64,000 nucleotides of DNA from assembly GCF_963678635.1 (NCBI RefSeq), contig NC_087070.1, forward strand, positions 24,289,419 to 24,353,418, read 5' to 3'. The translations under genes and the position numbers were made by a program. The notes below the pieces were generated by a model that did not search any database, was not told the origin of the DNA, and saw only the letters and a list, made by a program, of their open reading frames with translations. Each line of letters begins with the position of its first letter. The stretch's first letter is position 1. This document shows positions 9,489 through 22,400 of the stretch, in pieces. Source of the stretch: Symsagittifera roscoffensis. Taxonomy: Eukaryota > Xenacoelomorpha > Acoela > Convolutidae.

Positions 9489-10620
9489 GTATATTAAACG
9501 AAACCATCAAATTTCTTTGAGGGTGTCCAGTAAGTTTCAACGAACAGTTATAATAAAGGGTTCAGTCGATATCAAAGATGTTATCAAGCTTACGGTCAAA
9601 AATGAACTAATCTATTCACAACACCAATCATCGGAAGCGCCGAGGAAAAAACCATCTCACTTCAAGGGAAGAATGAATCAAACAAGACTGCTCGTATCAA
9701 GGCGAAGCCTTGAACGTTCCGGCTGCCTTTTAAGGTTTATGGAGCAGTAATAACACTAAAAATTTCAATTTTTAGAAGAAAAAAAATTTAATTTAATTTT
9801 TTTTTTACATTAAATTTTTTTTAAATAAAAATCATCCCCCCACTAGCCATATAAAATACAAAAGGATGGATTTTGCTCCTTGTAACAAAACAATTATGGC
9901 AAATAAGCTTCTTTCAAGCAATTTGGAACGATTTTAAGACGGATTAACTCTACGCTTACGCGTTAATAGCGCGAAATATATCGCGCGTTAATTGTCCCAA
10001 ATTGGCCAAAATGGCAATCTTTAAACCCCCGTAACTTTACGAAAAATGATCACAGGTGAAATATCTTTTCAAATTTGAGCTCAAGACAACAATACCTTTT
10101 GAATGATAAAAAAAATTCCGTCAAAAATGGCTAGTTAAAAAGTCGAAATTTGTCTGAAGAAAAAAAAAACCCACCCCGAGCACAAATATTCCGTTACTTT
10201 CGTATCGAAAGTCGGAACAGTTACTTGGACTAATAATTCCGACGGGACATCCCTCGGTCGGGACAAATACGAATTTGAAGTAAGGATGGGGGACTTTTTA
10301 GTTTTTGCTATTAATAAAAATAATGAACGGAACCTTATTAGAAACCGCATAGAAAGAGGAGTTAGAGCAATTTGCTCAAACGAAAAAAGCTGAAGAAAAC
10401 AATCATTGTAGCAATTGAGAACTATATAGCAATTGCGTCCTGTATAACTTATGAAAAAGACCTCCGCGAACTCAAAATAACTGATCGATTCCTGAATTTT
10501 AAAATCGTAAACAAACTTATCAAGAAGGCTCAGGTAGTGTTATTTTTTGGAGGACGATCAAAATCATTGGAAATTACTGGTGAGATTTTAATTGAAAAGT
10601 TGGATTGCGAGAAATCAGAA
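9489..10620 (+). pseudogene. Possible gag-region remnants, interrupted by an R1 repeat
   Basis: Directly after the 5' LTR an open stretch encodes a basic segment (SLRVSSKFQRTVIIKG, then KKPSHFKGRMN) that runs into the R1 repeat at 9681. On its far side, from 10220, an open stretch continues with SDGTSLGRDKYEFEVRMG and RNLIRNRIERGVRA until a stop near 10390. A second frame (10372-10635) contains EITGEILIEKLDCEKSE. The position before reverse transcriptase and the basic character suggest gag, but no capsid or zinc-knuckle motif can be seen. Confidence 0.4.
9681..10219 (+). mobile_element. Dispersed structured repeat (family R1), copy 2, nested in the gypsy element
   Basis: The ends and body match copy 1. 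The 5' hairpin reads TCAAGGC-GAA-GCCTTGA (9697-9713). Relative to copies 1 and 3, both sides of the stem have changed (G to A and C to T), so pairing is kept. An outer pair ACTGCTC (9687-9693) and GAGCAGT (9742-9748) closes the module. The repeat lies between two coding-like stretches, so it inserted after the LTR element. Confidence 0.75.
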
Positions 10621-11084
10621 ACTGCACATTTTTGAAAGGGCTGAAAAAACTTGCTGAGAAACAGCATCTTGCTGTGTAGGCATCTGGGAGTCTGTGAACA
10701 ACGGCATCTGGAAATCAAATATTCTCAACACAGCTGGCACCATCAACATAAACTGAATCTCGGACAATCGCAAAAAAATCCTCACAGGCCGTCAAGACAG
10801 CCGCACAAAATCAAATTCGAGTCTGATATCTGTACAGCCACAGGCTCTGAAACACAAAAGCGAAGTGAGTTTAAATTTTTTATGCGAAGCGTATTCAAAA
10901 AATCCAGAATCCGTAGACAAGATTAACTGTGTAAATACCTATCTATTTTAACGACCAATCAAAACCAATTCAAATAAGAGAAAAACGCAATCTCATTCAC
11001 TTACTTCCAATTTTTAGCCAATGTATTGACTAACAATTTCGGAAAAATCACATCAAAAAAATTAGCTAGATGTTCAAAGGATTG

Positions 11085-11285
11085 ATTTACATCTCCAATC
11101 GTTATTTTCACAATAAAAGATAGGTAGATTAAACTGGCTCTAATCTCTAAAACGTTGAAAAAACAAAAATAATGTATCAAAAGCTTAACTTGCTTGAACT
11201 GATTGATATTGAGGTATTGAAAATCTGGATTTTTGTTCAATGAGTTAAATTATCCTTACAGCAAATGCTTCTCGCAAGAAAGAAA
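11085..11285 (+). pseudogene. Decayed gypsy reverse transcriptase, N-terminal part only
   Basis: Across several stops the frame reads TSPIVIFTIKDR, then IKLALISKTLKKQK, then GFLFNELNYPYSK. This follows the gypsy reverse transcriptase pattern of a P-I-V segment, a K-L-A-L-x-S/D-x-K-L-N-K segment and the FTSLDL-Y-Y-Q motif; the intact-order minus-strand element shows IKLALNAKPMN and WFTSLDLEYAFNQ at the same places. RNase H follows within 60 bp, so the YxDD-containing half is deleted. Confidence 0.55.
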
Positions 11286-11335
11286 TTTGTAACAAAGCTA
11301 AGACCCACCATTTCGCTGCTAAGCTTAAAACGACT

Positions 11336-11760
11336 ATAAAATGTGACGCTTCACATCTGGCGTCAAGAGTGCTCCTAAAACAGGACCAGAGGAGAAATTG
11401 AAAGACAGTAGCCGTTGCTTGTAATTTTTTAAACGTTGCAAATTAAAGTTTGTCACGAATGAGCTTCAACTAATGGGAGCAGCTAGTTTGAATTGGACGT
11501 TTTAAATTTGTTATCTGGGCCAAAATTTTTCGTTTCACACATAAAAAAATTTAATAGGGTCCTCAGGAGGCGATAAAACACGTTTAAGGCACAATCTTGC
11601 CTAAAATGTTGGGTTGACAGGCTTTTGCTTAATGTTTTTACCGTTTTACCACGTAAAGAAATAGGATTTGTGGACTAAATTTGAAGACACCCAATAAGTG
11701 AGCCCGTACCAGTCGCAATTTATGATCCAAATTTCATTATCGCATTTGTGAACCATATTA
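11336..11760 (+). pseudogene. Decayed gypsy RNase H and RNase H-integrase junction
   Basis: TGTGACGCTTCACATCTGGC encodes CDASHLA, the first catalytic Asp motif of gypsy RNase H. About 100 bp on, KFVTNELQLMGAA matches the conserved (Y/F)xTNELEL motif. Near 11650-11750, LPRKEIGFVD and a stop-interrupted RHP-SEPVPVA match the end-of-RNase H junction that normally reads GFVDYLSR. At least three stops or shifts break the frame. Confidence 0.65.
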
Positions 11761-12594
11761 GAGTTTTTTCGTTATAAAACAAGTAGAAACGAATGATATC
11801 AAAGACTGCAATCTGACTGGTCGAAATCAGAGCAAACAAACATCAAGCAAACTTGGAAATAAGAGTTGAATTAGGAATACTGCAGACTTTTTGTTAGCTT
11901 ATGGCACTCGGTCTAAAACTTCACTCGCGTACAGAATATTGGTTTCCATCCTGCAAAACGTTAGGTTTCTTAATTTTGTAATTTTAAAGAAAAAGTTCGA
12001 TTGAATTGAACGAATAGAACTGAGTATTTGTCGAGTATGCTCTCCCCGCTGCTATCCCCGTTGCAGATAAAACTTCAGTAACGACCTTGAATCCAAATTC
12101 AGAACCAGCTTTGAGCCGTTTATCGGTAAATCAATAAGTGTCTTGATTCTCCTGGCGGAGATTTTTAATACAAGGTTCAGGTCCCTTCTCCCCAAACAAG
12201 AATTAGTCTCGAAAATATAAAAAAATTATCGACGCAGGAAGAAAACTAACAAACTACATCTGTGAGAGTAATAGAAACCATGCCAAACAAATTTACCCTA
12301 TACTGGTGGATACAGGTACTTTGACCTACGACTGACGGTACCAGATTGGTCGAGAACCAATGTCTTCACGAAGACAACCTGGACAATTGCTTTGAAAAGC
12401 CTGGCTATGCAATAAATTTGATGGTTATATATCAACCAAGAAAAAATAGTGCATGGCGCAAATTAAGTTGAAAGTGTTGATTAAGGTATAACTTAAAACC
12501 TCAAACCAAAAGGATACTTGGGTAAACTACCGACGGTCGTTAAACCAAATCATAAAATACAATTAGGTTTCGTCGGCATTATACTCTTATTTCC
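11761..12594 (+). other. Long segment between RNase H and integrase
   Basis: About 830 bp without recognisable domains separates the RNase H junction from the integrase core. One frame shows ILVDTGTLTY near 12300-12330, which resembles an aspartic protease active site but is out of the usual gag-protease-RT order. The minus-strand element at 27-33.6 kb also has a long segment at this point. Confidence 0.45.
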
Positions 12595-12907
12595 AGGGAC
12601 ATATGTATTTGTCTGTGTTAACAGAATTTCAAAAAAATTCTATCGGACTCAAGTATCATTTAGCACCTTTAAAAAATTTTCAGGAACTTTTTAGCATCAT
12701 ACGTAATCCCAAGATCGATTTACAAAGAGTAGGGTTTATTTTAAAAGAAGTACGCGCAATTTTTCATCATTATAGATTAGGCGTGATATTTAGCACAATG
12801 GCTTTTCACAGGGCTACGGGGTTGGCTGAACGGCTAGTTAAAACTTTGAAAGAGCAAATTTTGTTAATGGCCCAAGAGAAGCCAAAACCAATTTTGCAAA
12901 AAGCGTA
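12595..12907 (+). pseudogene. Gypsy integrase core fragment
   Basis: A 101-codon frame is still open to TAA at 12906-12908. It contains YLSVLTEFQKNSIGL in place of the usual V-V-D-x-F-S-K segment, a hydrophobic GFILKEVRAIF segment in place of the SDxGxxF motif, and AFHRATGLAERLVKTLKEQI, which matches the YHPQTNGLAER motif carrying the third catalytic residue (Glu). Two of the three D-D-E residues are therefore lost. Confidence 0.7.
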
Positions 12908-12959
12908 ACTGAAAATCATAAAACGTCTAAGAGAACGGTAACTCATCGATCACTTAACT

Positions 12960-13640
12960 GATCACCTTTTGGAGCACACTTTGTGAACATGAAACACGAT
13001 TTGGCATAATCTAGCCAACCACTCTTCTTCGAACAATCTAAATTGGAACAAAACCTTGTTATGTATAGACCAAGAAAGAAAGTGCTATAAAAGAAGAATG
13101 ATTAGGCCGTTCCAGAACGTTTTGAAGACCTACACCTTTTCGATGAATCATCGTCTTCAGAGGATGTTACCAATACAACAAAAAATGTATAAAGCAGTTT
13201 TGCATCCCCAGTCGAAGGGCTTCCCATATCTCAAAAATGAAAAGCACTGCGAGTCACTAACCCCATCTTGAATGCCCCGTGGAATAATCCCATTGTTTAT
13301 AAAAAGCAGACCTGGTGAACACCAAACACAATTTGACCAAATTTAGTCAGTCAATTATTACTCTTCGAACAACCCAGATTGGAACAAATCCTTACAGATA
13401 AAAGAAGAAACGGCCGCTAAAGACGAAAGATTAGGTCGTTCTAGGCTATTTTGAGGACGAACACCTTGACGATGTTTCATCCTCTTCAGAGGATGTTACC
13501 GATACAACGAAAAATGTACAAGACAGTTTTGCAACCACAGTCAAAGGGCTTCACATATCTGAAAAGCGGAAAGCACTGAGAGTCTCTAATCACATCTTGA
13601 ATGGCTCGTCCTAAAACCCATTGTTCATAAAAAAATTAAA
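12960..13640 (+). repeat. 336-bp tandem duplication in the gypsy tail encoding an acidic module
   Basis: From CTTCGAACAA at 13027 and 13363 two copies of a 336-bp unit (112 codons) align, with CTTCAGAGGATGTTACC in both. In the matching frame each encodes a short acidic segment (SSSSEDVTNTTKNV in the first, a similar one in the second). The unit length keeps the reading frame, so it was probably a protein repeat downstream of integrase before decay. Confidence 0.65.
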
Positions 13641-14700
13641 CATAAAATGAAAGATGAACTTTACTATAGATTACTTTAGGAAGAGATTGCAAGGGAGACT
13701 GATCATACGATTATATTTACGGTTGTTAAAGTAATCCATAAATGTAAATTAGCCGTGAAAAAATCAATCGAAGTGAAAAAACGAAGAACTCGTTAAGAGA
13801 ACGAACTAAAACTCTACGCGACGAAGGGACGCTAGCAAAGTTCAATAAATTTGATATCAAAATATAAAATGCAGCTTTTAACAGCTCAAGAGATAGCTTG
13901 ATATGGGAAAAGGAAGAGCAGCGAAAACGCTTACGTGTTCCGCTGGTGGCGGAAGGAGAGGCTGACACATCGGGCCAACCCGGACCAGTCAAAAAGAGCG
14001 AAGAGGGAGATAGAATACAAATTTCTAAATATATATCTATGGAGACTGAGTCGGATCATTGACCCGATGGTTAAAGAAAAAGCGTACAATCCAAAGGGTA
14101 GCCACAACGAGTTGAGCCAGCTGCTTTTCCCGAACTGGATGAGGGCGAGACATCCCTTACTGATGCGATGGAACTCCTGCGACGAACAATATCACTGGAG
14201 AAATTGAAATCCTGGACTGCCCAAAAAAGTGCAACTTGAGATTCAGCCTAATTAACAATTTAAAGACTAATATGCGCCCGTTGGACCTAATAAAAGTTTC
14301 GTCTAATGCTTCAAAGTTTGCCACAACAAATTTCATAAGGATTTGTTTCCAAGTTTTTTTTTCTGAAATCTGGCTGAAGTAATACTCTAAATTAATTTTG
14401 AAAACATTTCATTGAAGTTTTGCCAAGTTTTCCCGCTAAAACCACCTCCAGCTGCAAGTTATTACTGACATGGTTAATGTTAAAAAACTTCAATCGAAGA
14501 GATCCAACCCGTGCAGTCAAGCAAGACCCGAAGATCCAACCCGAACTTTTTCAGCTTATTATAAGTGATCCGCCAGGCAAATTTTTGTTCTAAGCGTTTT
14601 TTACAGAGTAGCGATCAGCTACCTGGACATTTCATATAACATAACATTTTATGACCAACCAATATATATTTGTTTTTTTATTCATATATATTTACAAAAA
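13641..14700 (+). other. Decayed 3' internal region of the gypsy element
   Basis: Charged, coding-like remnants (for example GKGRAAKTLTCSAGGGRRG near 13900-13960 and ELDEGETSLTDAMELLRRT near 14130-14190) lie in different frames before AT-rich sequence. No domain was recognised. Confidence 0.4.
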
Positions 14701-14704
14701 TTTA

Positions 14705-14708
<4 letters not shown>

Positions 14709-14741
<33 letters not shown>
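14709..14741. repeat. (TA)n microsatellite
   Basis: About 16 uninterrupted TA dinucleotides just upstream of the 3' LTR. Confidence 0.9.
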
Positions 14742-14743
<2 letters not shown>

Positions 14744-14798
14744 ACTTTTATAATGAGCAGTGTACCTAATTTACTAGTCCCACTTTCTAAAAACTTTT

Positions 14799-14809
14799 CA
14801 AGGGGAATT
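14799..14809 (+). promoter_or_regulatory. Polypurine tract of the decayed gypsy element
   Basis: The sequence AAGGGGAATT immediately precedes the TG that starts the 3' LTR. It is the expected primer site for plus-strand DNA synthesis and supports the LTR boundary. Confidence 0.65.
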
Positions 14810-15158
14810 TGAAATGTATGATTTAACTTTCAAATCATTATGCTTAAAAGTCATTTAAACATACCAGCCAAAAGCGAAATAGTTTTTGAATCAATTGATC
14901 TCGTCCACTGCTCCAGTTTCAACGATAACTCATAATTCAACTGTAAAAACACATTTTTAACCTAGTCGTAGTTCAATTAGCCAACCTCTTCTTTACTTGA
15001 ACTGTCTTCGAAACTAGACTTTGCTTAAAACTATTTTGTGTCATTGGGATTTTTACCCTATGAATGCGAACCCAATTTTTGAACTAGTCGTTTTAAGACC
15101 AATCTAACTTCCGCCTTTTGTTGTTTAACGATCTAGGTTAATCTCTTTTTTTTTCACA
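14810..15158 (+). repeat. 3' LTR of the decayed gypsy element
   Basis: It starts TGAAATGTATGATTTAAC, ends TTTTCACA and is followed by ATATA. Length is 349 bp against 390 bp for the 5' LTR because of indels. Confidence 0.8.
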
Positions 15159-15163
15159 ATATA

Positions 15164-16499
15164 CTGCACTTAAGTACATCTCGTTTCGTAGGTTTAAACG
15201 TGCTGAGCTAGAACCACTTTTAGTAGACGTTTAATGGGCAAAAAAATTTAAAAAGAGCTCTTCGCTGTTCAAGTAGTCTTAAAAAATCCTTAAAACTAGG
15301 GGATTATGGATTTTTTTTCAATATAATTGCTCATCCATTTCATTCGTGCTGATTAAAAACTTGACAATGACTCTGATATTTTAATCTTTAGAACCCATTA
15401 TTTTGAGGCGCAAAGATCAAAAATATCAATTTATAACACTAATTAGACAAAGAAATTATAAGAATAGGCTTCAAAAACGCATAAGAATTTTAAAAAGAAA
15501 ATTCGTATGATTTTTTTTGAAATTCATGCTAAATTTTTTGACTTGTTATCTCTCATTTCATGGGTGGACCTACAATTTTCTGAAAAGGTTTTCGACTTGT
15601 TAGGCTGGCCAATTTTTTTTGAGCTCCCCGGAGCGCTATAAATACTTATTTTCCCAAAATTTTTGCGCCCTTGACTCATTAAAAAAATAGGCCATAAATG
15701 ACGCTTTCGGTCATAAGTTGAACGTTTTTTGCTACCAATTTGAAAAGTTGCTTTTTAATGTTCATTTTTCAAAGTGAGTGTATTCTAGCCGCATTTATCA
15801 TTTTGAAAAGTTCTTGGCCTAGTCAGGGGGTAAAATTCATCCAGTCGACTCCCTCAGCCCATTTAAATTCATCCCTGCATTGACATGATAGACAGCAGTA
15901 TAGTGGACCCTATCATTTTACTTGGTGATCCTCGGATCATTGCCAGGAACTCAAAGCTAAGGTAATCCGGTAATCAAAGCTGTGGGATGATTTTCAAACA
16001 TTCGCGGTATCATCTTGTTCGGCCAATTTTTTGATGACAGCATTGAAATTTATTATGGTTATCATGATTGTTTTGCATAGCGCGGTCTTTCCAAACTGTT
16101 TTTTATGTCAATTTTTGTCAAAAGTCAGAATTCCATTTGATGTATTTTTTGCTAAAGATGGTTGTGCAGGTTGTACAGAACTGATTTAATTTATCGGGCA
16201 AAAACGAACGAAACTTGAAATTCAAAAAGCGTCTTTTTTTTCAAAACGCATTGAATTTAACCAAAAAAGGGTTAACATTAAGAAAAATTTGGACCTGAGT
16301 TTAAATGGCTTAAAGTTTTTAAAAAAATAATACAGTGCATTTTGTAAAGCAAAATTTGAGCCCAAAAAATTACTCCAAAAACTATCTTTTTTGGCTTGTT
16401 TTTAGTCAATTAAAAATTAGTACAAAATCTTTTGTTCATTTACAGACGAAAGGATATCAGTGGAAGCCTCTTATGAAGCCCAAAAAAATTTACAATTTT
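15164..16499. other. Intronic AT-rich sequence
   Basis: No gene, retroelement motif or repeat family was recognised. A less AT-rich patch at 15820-15990 has no long open frame with splice sites. Confidence 0.5.
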
Positions 16500-19400
16500 C
16501 GCCAAAAATGATTGTTTTTAGGTAAACTGAAGGGCAAAGTTTTGAATAACACATTGCACCATATAGCGGATATTCACAACAAGATGTGATGTTCATTATT
16601 TCATAATTTGATTCTCAGATCTGAAATTCGTTAACTCAGATCCTGATACGAATTTAGAAATTTCAGATCTGAAATTAGATCTGAGAAGCCCTTTGTTAAG
16701 TTATAGTGTTTGCGTTTCGAGCAAATGAATGAGTTTTCAGTTCTTGCTAACTGCGCAAAACGCAATTTTCCTAGAATAATTAGCGGTAAAAATAACTTCA
16801 ATAAACACGCGAGCAGTTTTTCAAATTAAGTTTCTTGTGCAACTGTCTCAAAAAGTTTTCAAAAGTTATTGGAAGACCTATCAAATTTCTGATTTTCATG
16901 CGCTATTTATGCAACTCCGTTGTTTATGTCATGATTCGGGAAATATAAATCAGCAGTCTACGAAAAAAGTTTAAGCAGTCTACATTGTAGCTGTAAAATA
17001 CACCAGCATGTAAAAAATTTTGTAAAAAATTTCAGATCTGAAGTAACCAAGAAAACAAAGTTTTGAATCTGAAATTAGATCTGAAATAGTTTTTTCACAT
17101 CTGGAACAACCAAGAGCAACAAATATTCAGATCGGAAATTAGATCTGAAATGACCCATTTTTAAAGTAGTCAATCATTATTCAACTGCACACAAACTTTC
17201 TAAGATTTGAATTAAAATACTTACTAGGTGCGGCCCCGTATAACAAAAAAACTGCTTTCGCAGGATTTGTCTGTGCGAGTGGTTTTTTTAAACACTCAAT
17301 TTCTCTGAAAGTTTTGAAGGTTCAAAATTATAAACAAAATGTTCTTCATCATTTGTTAATTAAAATCAAGAGGTTTCAAATTTCAATTTTTTTTTTCGTT
17401 TCGTCCGGCTAACCTAAGCCACCAATCTATCAGAGAAAAGCTGTCTGTACAAAAACAGTAACCTCACAGAACGTTTATTATATGTGAAGGCTTAAACTGG
17501 TCATTTTGCAAAACAAATTGCACCACACATCTGATATTCATAACATGATGTGAATTTCATTATTCCGTAAAACGATTCTCAGATCTGAAATTCGTTAACT
17601 CAGATCCTGATACGAATTTGGAATTTTCAGATCTGAAATTTGGATCTGAAATAGAAATTTTCAGATTTGGACAAAAAAACTTGAAAAACAAATTTTCAGA
17701 TCTGAAATTACATCTGAAAACCCTTTGTTAAAATTAGTGTTTGCGTTTCGAGCAAATGAAAGAATTTTAAATTTTTGCTATTTGTATTATACGCAATTTT
17801 CTTAGATTAAATAGCGGTAAGAAAAACTTCAATAAACCGACGAGCAGTTTTTTTTAATTAAGTTTCTTGTGCAACTGTTTCAAAAAAATTTCAAAGTTAT
17901 CCGAAGACCTATCAAATTTTTGATTGTCATGCGCTTTTTATGCAAATCCGTTGTTTATGTCATGCTTCGGGAAAAAATGTCAGCAGTCTACAAAAAAAAA
18001 ATTTAAGCAGTCTACGTTGAAGCTGTGAAATAAACCAGCACCTAAAAGAATTTGTAAAAAATTTAAGATCTGAAAAACCAAGAAAACAAAGTCTTAGATC
18101 TGAAGTTAGATCTGAAATAGATTTCTCAGATCTGAAATAAGCAAGAGCAACAAATATTTAGATCTGAAATAACCCATTTTTGAAGTACTCAATCAAGATT
18201 CAACTAAACACAAACTATTTCAGATTTGAAATAAAACACCTGCTAGGTGCGGCACCGTATAAAAAAAATGCTTTCACAGGATGTGTCTGCGCGAGTGGAT
18301 TTTTAAAACGCTTAAGTTCCCTGAAAGTTTTGAAGGTTCAAAACTTTAAACGAAGTTGTTTTTTTTTTTCTTTTTTTTTTTGGAGTCAACCCAATTAGAG
18401 AACAAAGCTGTTCAAAATTCAGTTTTTCTTTCGTTTCGTCCGGATAACCTAAGCCACTAATCTATAAGAGAAAGGCTGTCTTTACAACAACAGTTAACTC
18501 ACAAGTTTGTGTGAACTTTTAATATGTGTGAAGGCTAAAGCTGGTCATTTTGCATAATAAATTGCACCACACATCTGATATTCACAACAACATGTGTTCA
18601 TTATTCCATAAATTGATTCTCAGATCTGAAATTCGTTAAATGAGATCCGGATACAAATTTGAAAATTTCAGATCTGAAATTTGGATCTGAAATAGAAATT
18701 TTCAGATCTGCAAAAAAAACTTGAAAAACAAAGTTTCAGATCTGAAATTACATCTGAAAACCTTTTTGTTAAAATATAAAATAATATATAGTGTTTCCGT
18801 TTCGAGCAAATCAATGAATTACAATTACAATTTCTTGCTATTTGTACAATACGCAATTTTCTAAAATTAAACAGCGGTGAGAAAAAATTCAATGACCACA
18901 CGAGCAGAAACACACAAGCAGTTTGTTTTAAATTAAGTTTCTTGTGCAACTGTTACAAAGAATTTTTTAAGTTATTGGAAGAATTGTCAAAATTTGATTG
19001 TCATGCGCTTTTTATGCAAATCCGTTGTTTATGTCATGCTTCGGGAAAAAATGTCAGCAGTCTACAACAAAAATTTAAGCAGTCTATGTTGAAGCTGTGA
19101 AATAAACCAGCACCTAAAAGAATTTGTAAAAAATTTGAGATCTGAAATAACCAAGAGCAACAAATATTTAGATCTGAAATAAGATCTGAAGTAAGCCATT
19201 CTTAAAGTAGTCAATCATTATTCAACAACTACACACAAACTTTCTCAGTTTTGAATTAGAACACTTACTAGGTGCGGCCCCGTATACCAAAAAAACTGCT
19301 TTCACAGGATGTGTCTGTGCGAGTGGTTTTTTGAACACTCAATTTCTCTGAAAGTATTGAAGGTTCAACATTTTAAATAAACTGTTCTTCGTCATTTATA

Positions 19401-22400
19401 AATTAAAATTAAGAGGTTTCAAATTTCATTTTTTTTCGTTTTATCCGCTAACCTAAGCCACAAATCTATCAGAGAAAGGCTTTCTGTGCAACAACAGTAA
19501 CGTCACAGAACATTTATTATATGTGAAGGCTTAAGCTGGTCAATTTGCGAAAAATATTGCACCACACATCTGATATTCACAACAAGATGTGAATTTCATT
19601 TTTCCATAAAATGATTCTCAGATCTGAAATTCGTTAACTCAGATCCTGATACGAATTTGGAAATTTCAGATCTGAAACTTGGATCTGAAAAAGAAATTTT
19701 CGATTTGCAAAAAAAAACTTGAAAAACAAATTTTCAGATCTGAAATTACACCTGAAAACCCTTTGTTAATATTTAATGTTTGCGTTTCGAGCAAATGAAC
19801 GAATTTTAATTTCTTGCGTTTTGTACTATACGCAATTTTCTTAGATTAAATAGCGGTAAGAAAAACTTCATTAAACACACGAGCAGTTTTTTTTAATTAA
19901 GTTTCTTGTGCAACTGTTCCAAAAAAATTTCAAAGTTATCCGAAGACGTATCAAAGTTTTGATTGTCACGCGATGTTTATGCAAATCTGTTGTTTATGTC
20001 ATGCTTCAGGAAAAAAATTTCAGCCGTCTAGAAAAAAGTTTAAGCAGTCTACGTTGAAGCTGTGAAATAAACCAGCACGTAAAAGATTTTATAAAAATTT
20101 TCAGATCTGAAATAACCAAGAAAACAAAGTCTTAGATGTGAAATTAGATCTCAAATAAATTTGTCAGATCTGAAATAACCAAGAGCAACAAATATTTAGA
20201 TCTGAAATTAGATCTGAAACAACCCATTTTTGAAGTACTCAATCATTATCCAACTAAACACAAACTATTTCAGATTTGAAATAAAACACTTACTAGGTGC
20301 GGCACCGTATAAAAAATGCTTTCACAGGATGTGTCTGCGCCAGTGGATTTTTAAAACACTTAAATTCTCTGAAAATATTGAAGGTTCAAAACTTTAAACA
20401 AAGTTGTTTTTCATCATTTTTTAATTAAAATCAACCCAATTCGCAAAGCGGTTCAAAATTCATTTTTTTTTCGTTTCGTCCGGATAACTTAAGCCACCAA
20501 TCTATAAGAGAAAGGCTGCCTGTACAACAACAGTAATCTCACAATTTTGTGTGAACTTTGAATATGTATGAAGGCTAAATCTGGTCATTTTGCATAATAA
20601 ATTGCACCACACATCTGATATTCACAACAACATGTGAAGTTCATTATTCCATAAATTGATTCTCAGATCTGAAATTCGTTAAATGAGATCCTGATACAAA
20701 TTTGGAAATTTCAGATCTGAAATTTGGATCTGAAATAGAAATTTTCAGATTTGCAAAAAAAGCTTGAAAAACAAAATTTCAGATCTGAAATTACATCTGA
20801 AAACCTTTTTTTAAAATATAAAAAAATATTTAGAGTTTTTTCGTTTCGAGCAAATCAATGAATTACAATTTCTTGCTATTTGTACAATACGCAATTTTCT
20901 AAGATTAAACAGCGGTGAGAAACACTTCAATAACCACACGAGCAGTTTTTTTAAATTAAGTTTCTTGTGCAACTGTTTCAAAAAATTTTCGAATTTATTG
21001 GAAGAACTATCAAAATTTTGATTGTCATGCGCTTTTTATGCAAATACGTTGTTTATGTCATGCTTCGGGAAAAAATGTCAGCAGTCTACAAAAAAAAATT
21101 TAAGCAGTCTACGTTGAAGCTGTGAAATAAACCAGCACCTAAAAGAATTTGTAAAAAATTTAAGATCTGAAAAAACCAAGAAAACAAAGTCTTAGATCTG
21201 AAACCAGATCCGAAATAGATTTTTCAGATCTGAAATAACCAAGAGCAACAAATGTTTAGATCTGAAATTAGATCTGAAATAACCCATTTTTAAAGTAGTC
21301 AATCATTATTCAACTAAACACAAAGTATTTCAGATTTGAAAGAAAACACTTACAAGGTACGGCATCGTATAACAGAAAAACTGCTTCCACAGGATGTGTC
21401 TGCACTAGTGGTTTTTTTAAATATTCATTTTCTCTGAAAGTATTGAAGATTAAAAATTTTCATCAAAATTGTTCTTCATCATTTCTTAATTAAAATCAAC
21501 CCAATTCGACAACAAAGCGTTTCATTTTTTTCCGTTTTGTCCGGTTAACTTAAGCCATCATTGTATAAGAGAAATGCTGTCTGTACAACAACAGTAACAT
21601 CACAAGTTTGTGTGAACGTTAATTATATGTGAAAAGTTAAGCTGGTCAATTTGCAAGACAACTTGCACCACACAGCGGATATTCACAACAAGATGTGAAG
21701 TTCATTAATTGATTCTCAGATCTGAAATTCCTTGAATCAGATCCTGATACGAACTTGGAAATTTCAGATCTGAAATAGAAATTTTCTGATTTGAAAAAAA
21801 AACTTCAAAAACATTTTTTCAGATCTGAAACTACATCTGAGAAGCCCTTTGTTAAATTATAGTGTTTGCGTTTCGAGCAATTGAATGAAATTTAATGTCT
21901 TGCTATTTGTGCACGACGCAATTTTCTGAGATTAATTAGCATTAAGAAAGTTTCAATAAACACACGATCAGTTTTTTGTAATTAAGTTTCTTTTGCAAGT
22001 GTTTGATTTTCTTGCGCTATTTATGAAAATCCGTTGTTTAGGTCATGCTCGAGAAATATAATTCACCAGTCTACAAAAAAAGTTCAAGCAGTCTTCGTTG
22101 AAGCTGTAAAGTACACCAGCAAGAGTTTATAAAAATTTCAGATCTGAAATAACCAAGAAAATAAAGTCTTAGATCTGAAAATACATCTGAAATAGAATTT
22201 TCAGATCTGAAATAACCAAGAACGTTAAATATTCAGATCTGAAATTAGATCTGAAATAACCCATTTTTAAAGTAGTCAATCATTATTCAACTACACCCAT
22301 CCTATTTCCGATTTGAAATTAAACACTTAGTAGGTACGCACAGTATAACAAAAAAACTGCTTTCACAGGATGTGTCTGCGAGGGTTTTTTTCAAACACTG

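Larger units (their letters stand above)
9094..15163 (+). mobile_element. Complete but decayed Ty3/gypsy LTR retrotransposon inside the GPCR intron
   Basis: The element is framed by the 5-bp target duplication ATATA (9094-9098 and 15159-15163), LTRs at 9099-9488 and 14810-15158, and a polypurine tract before the 3' LTR. In order on the + strand it holds possible gag remnants, reverse transcriptase, RNase H, a long spacer, integrase and an acidic duplicated tail, all broken by stops and shifts. The middle of the reverse transcriptase is deleted. A family R1 repeat sits at 9681-10219. The two LTRs differ widely, so the insertion is old. Its sense strand is that of the host gene. Confidence 0.85.

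Noticed and set aside
12285-12335. ILVDTGT motif read as an aspartic protease
   Set aside because: It lies after RNase H and before integrase, out of order for gypsy, in a region full of stops. Probably chance or part of the unusual spacer.
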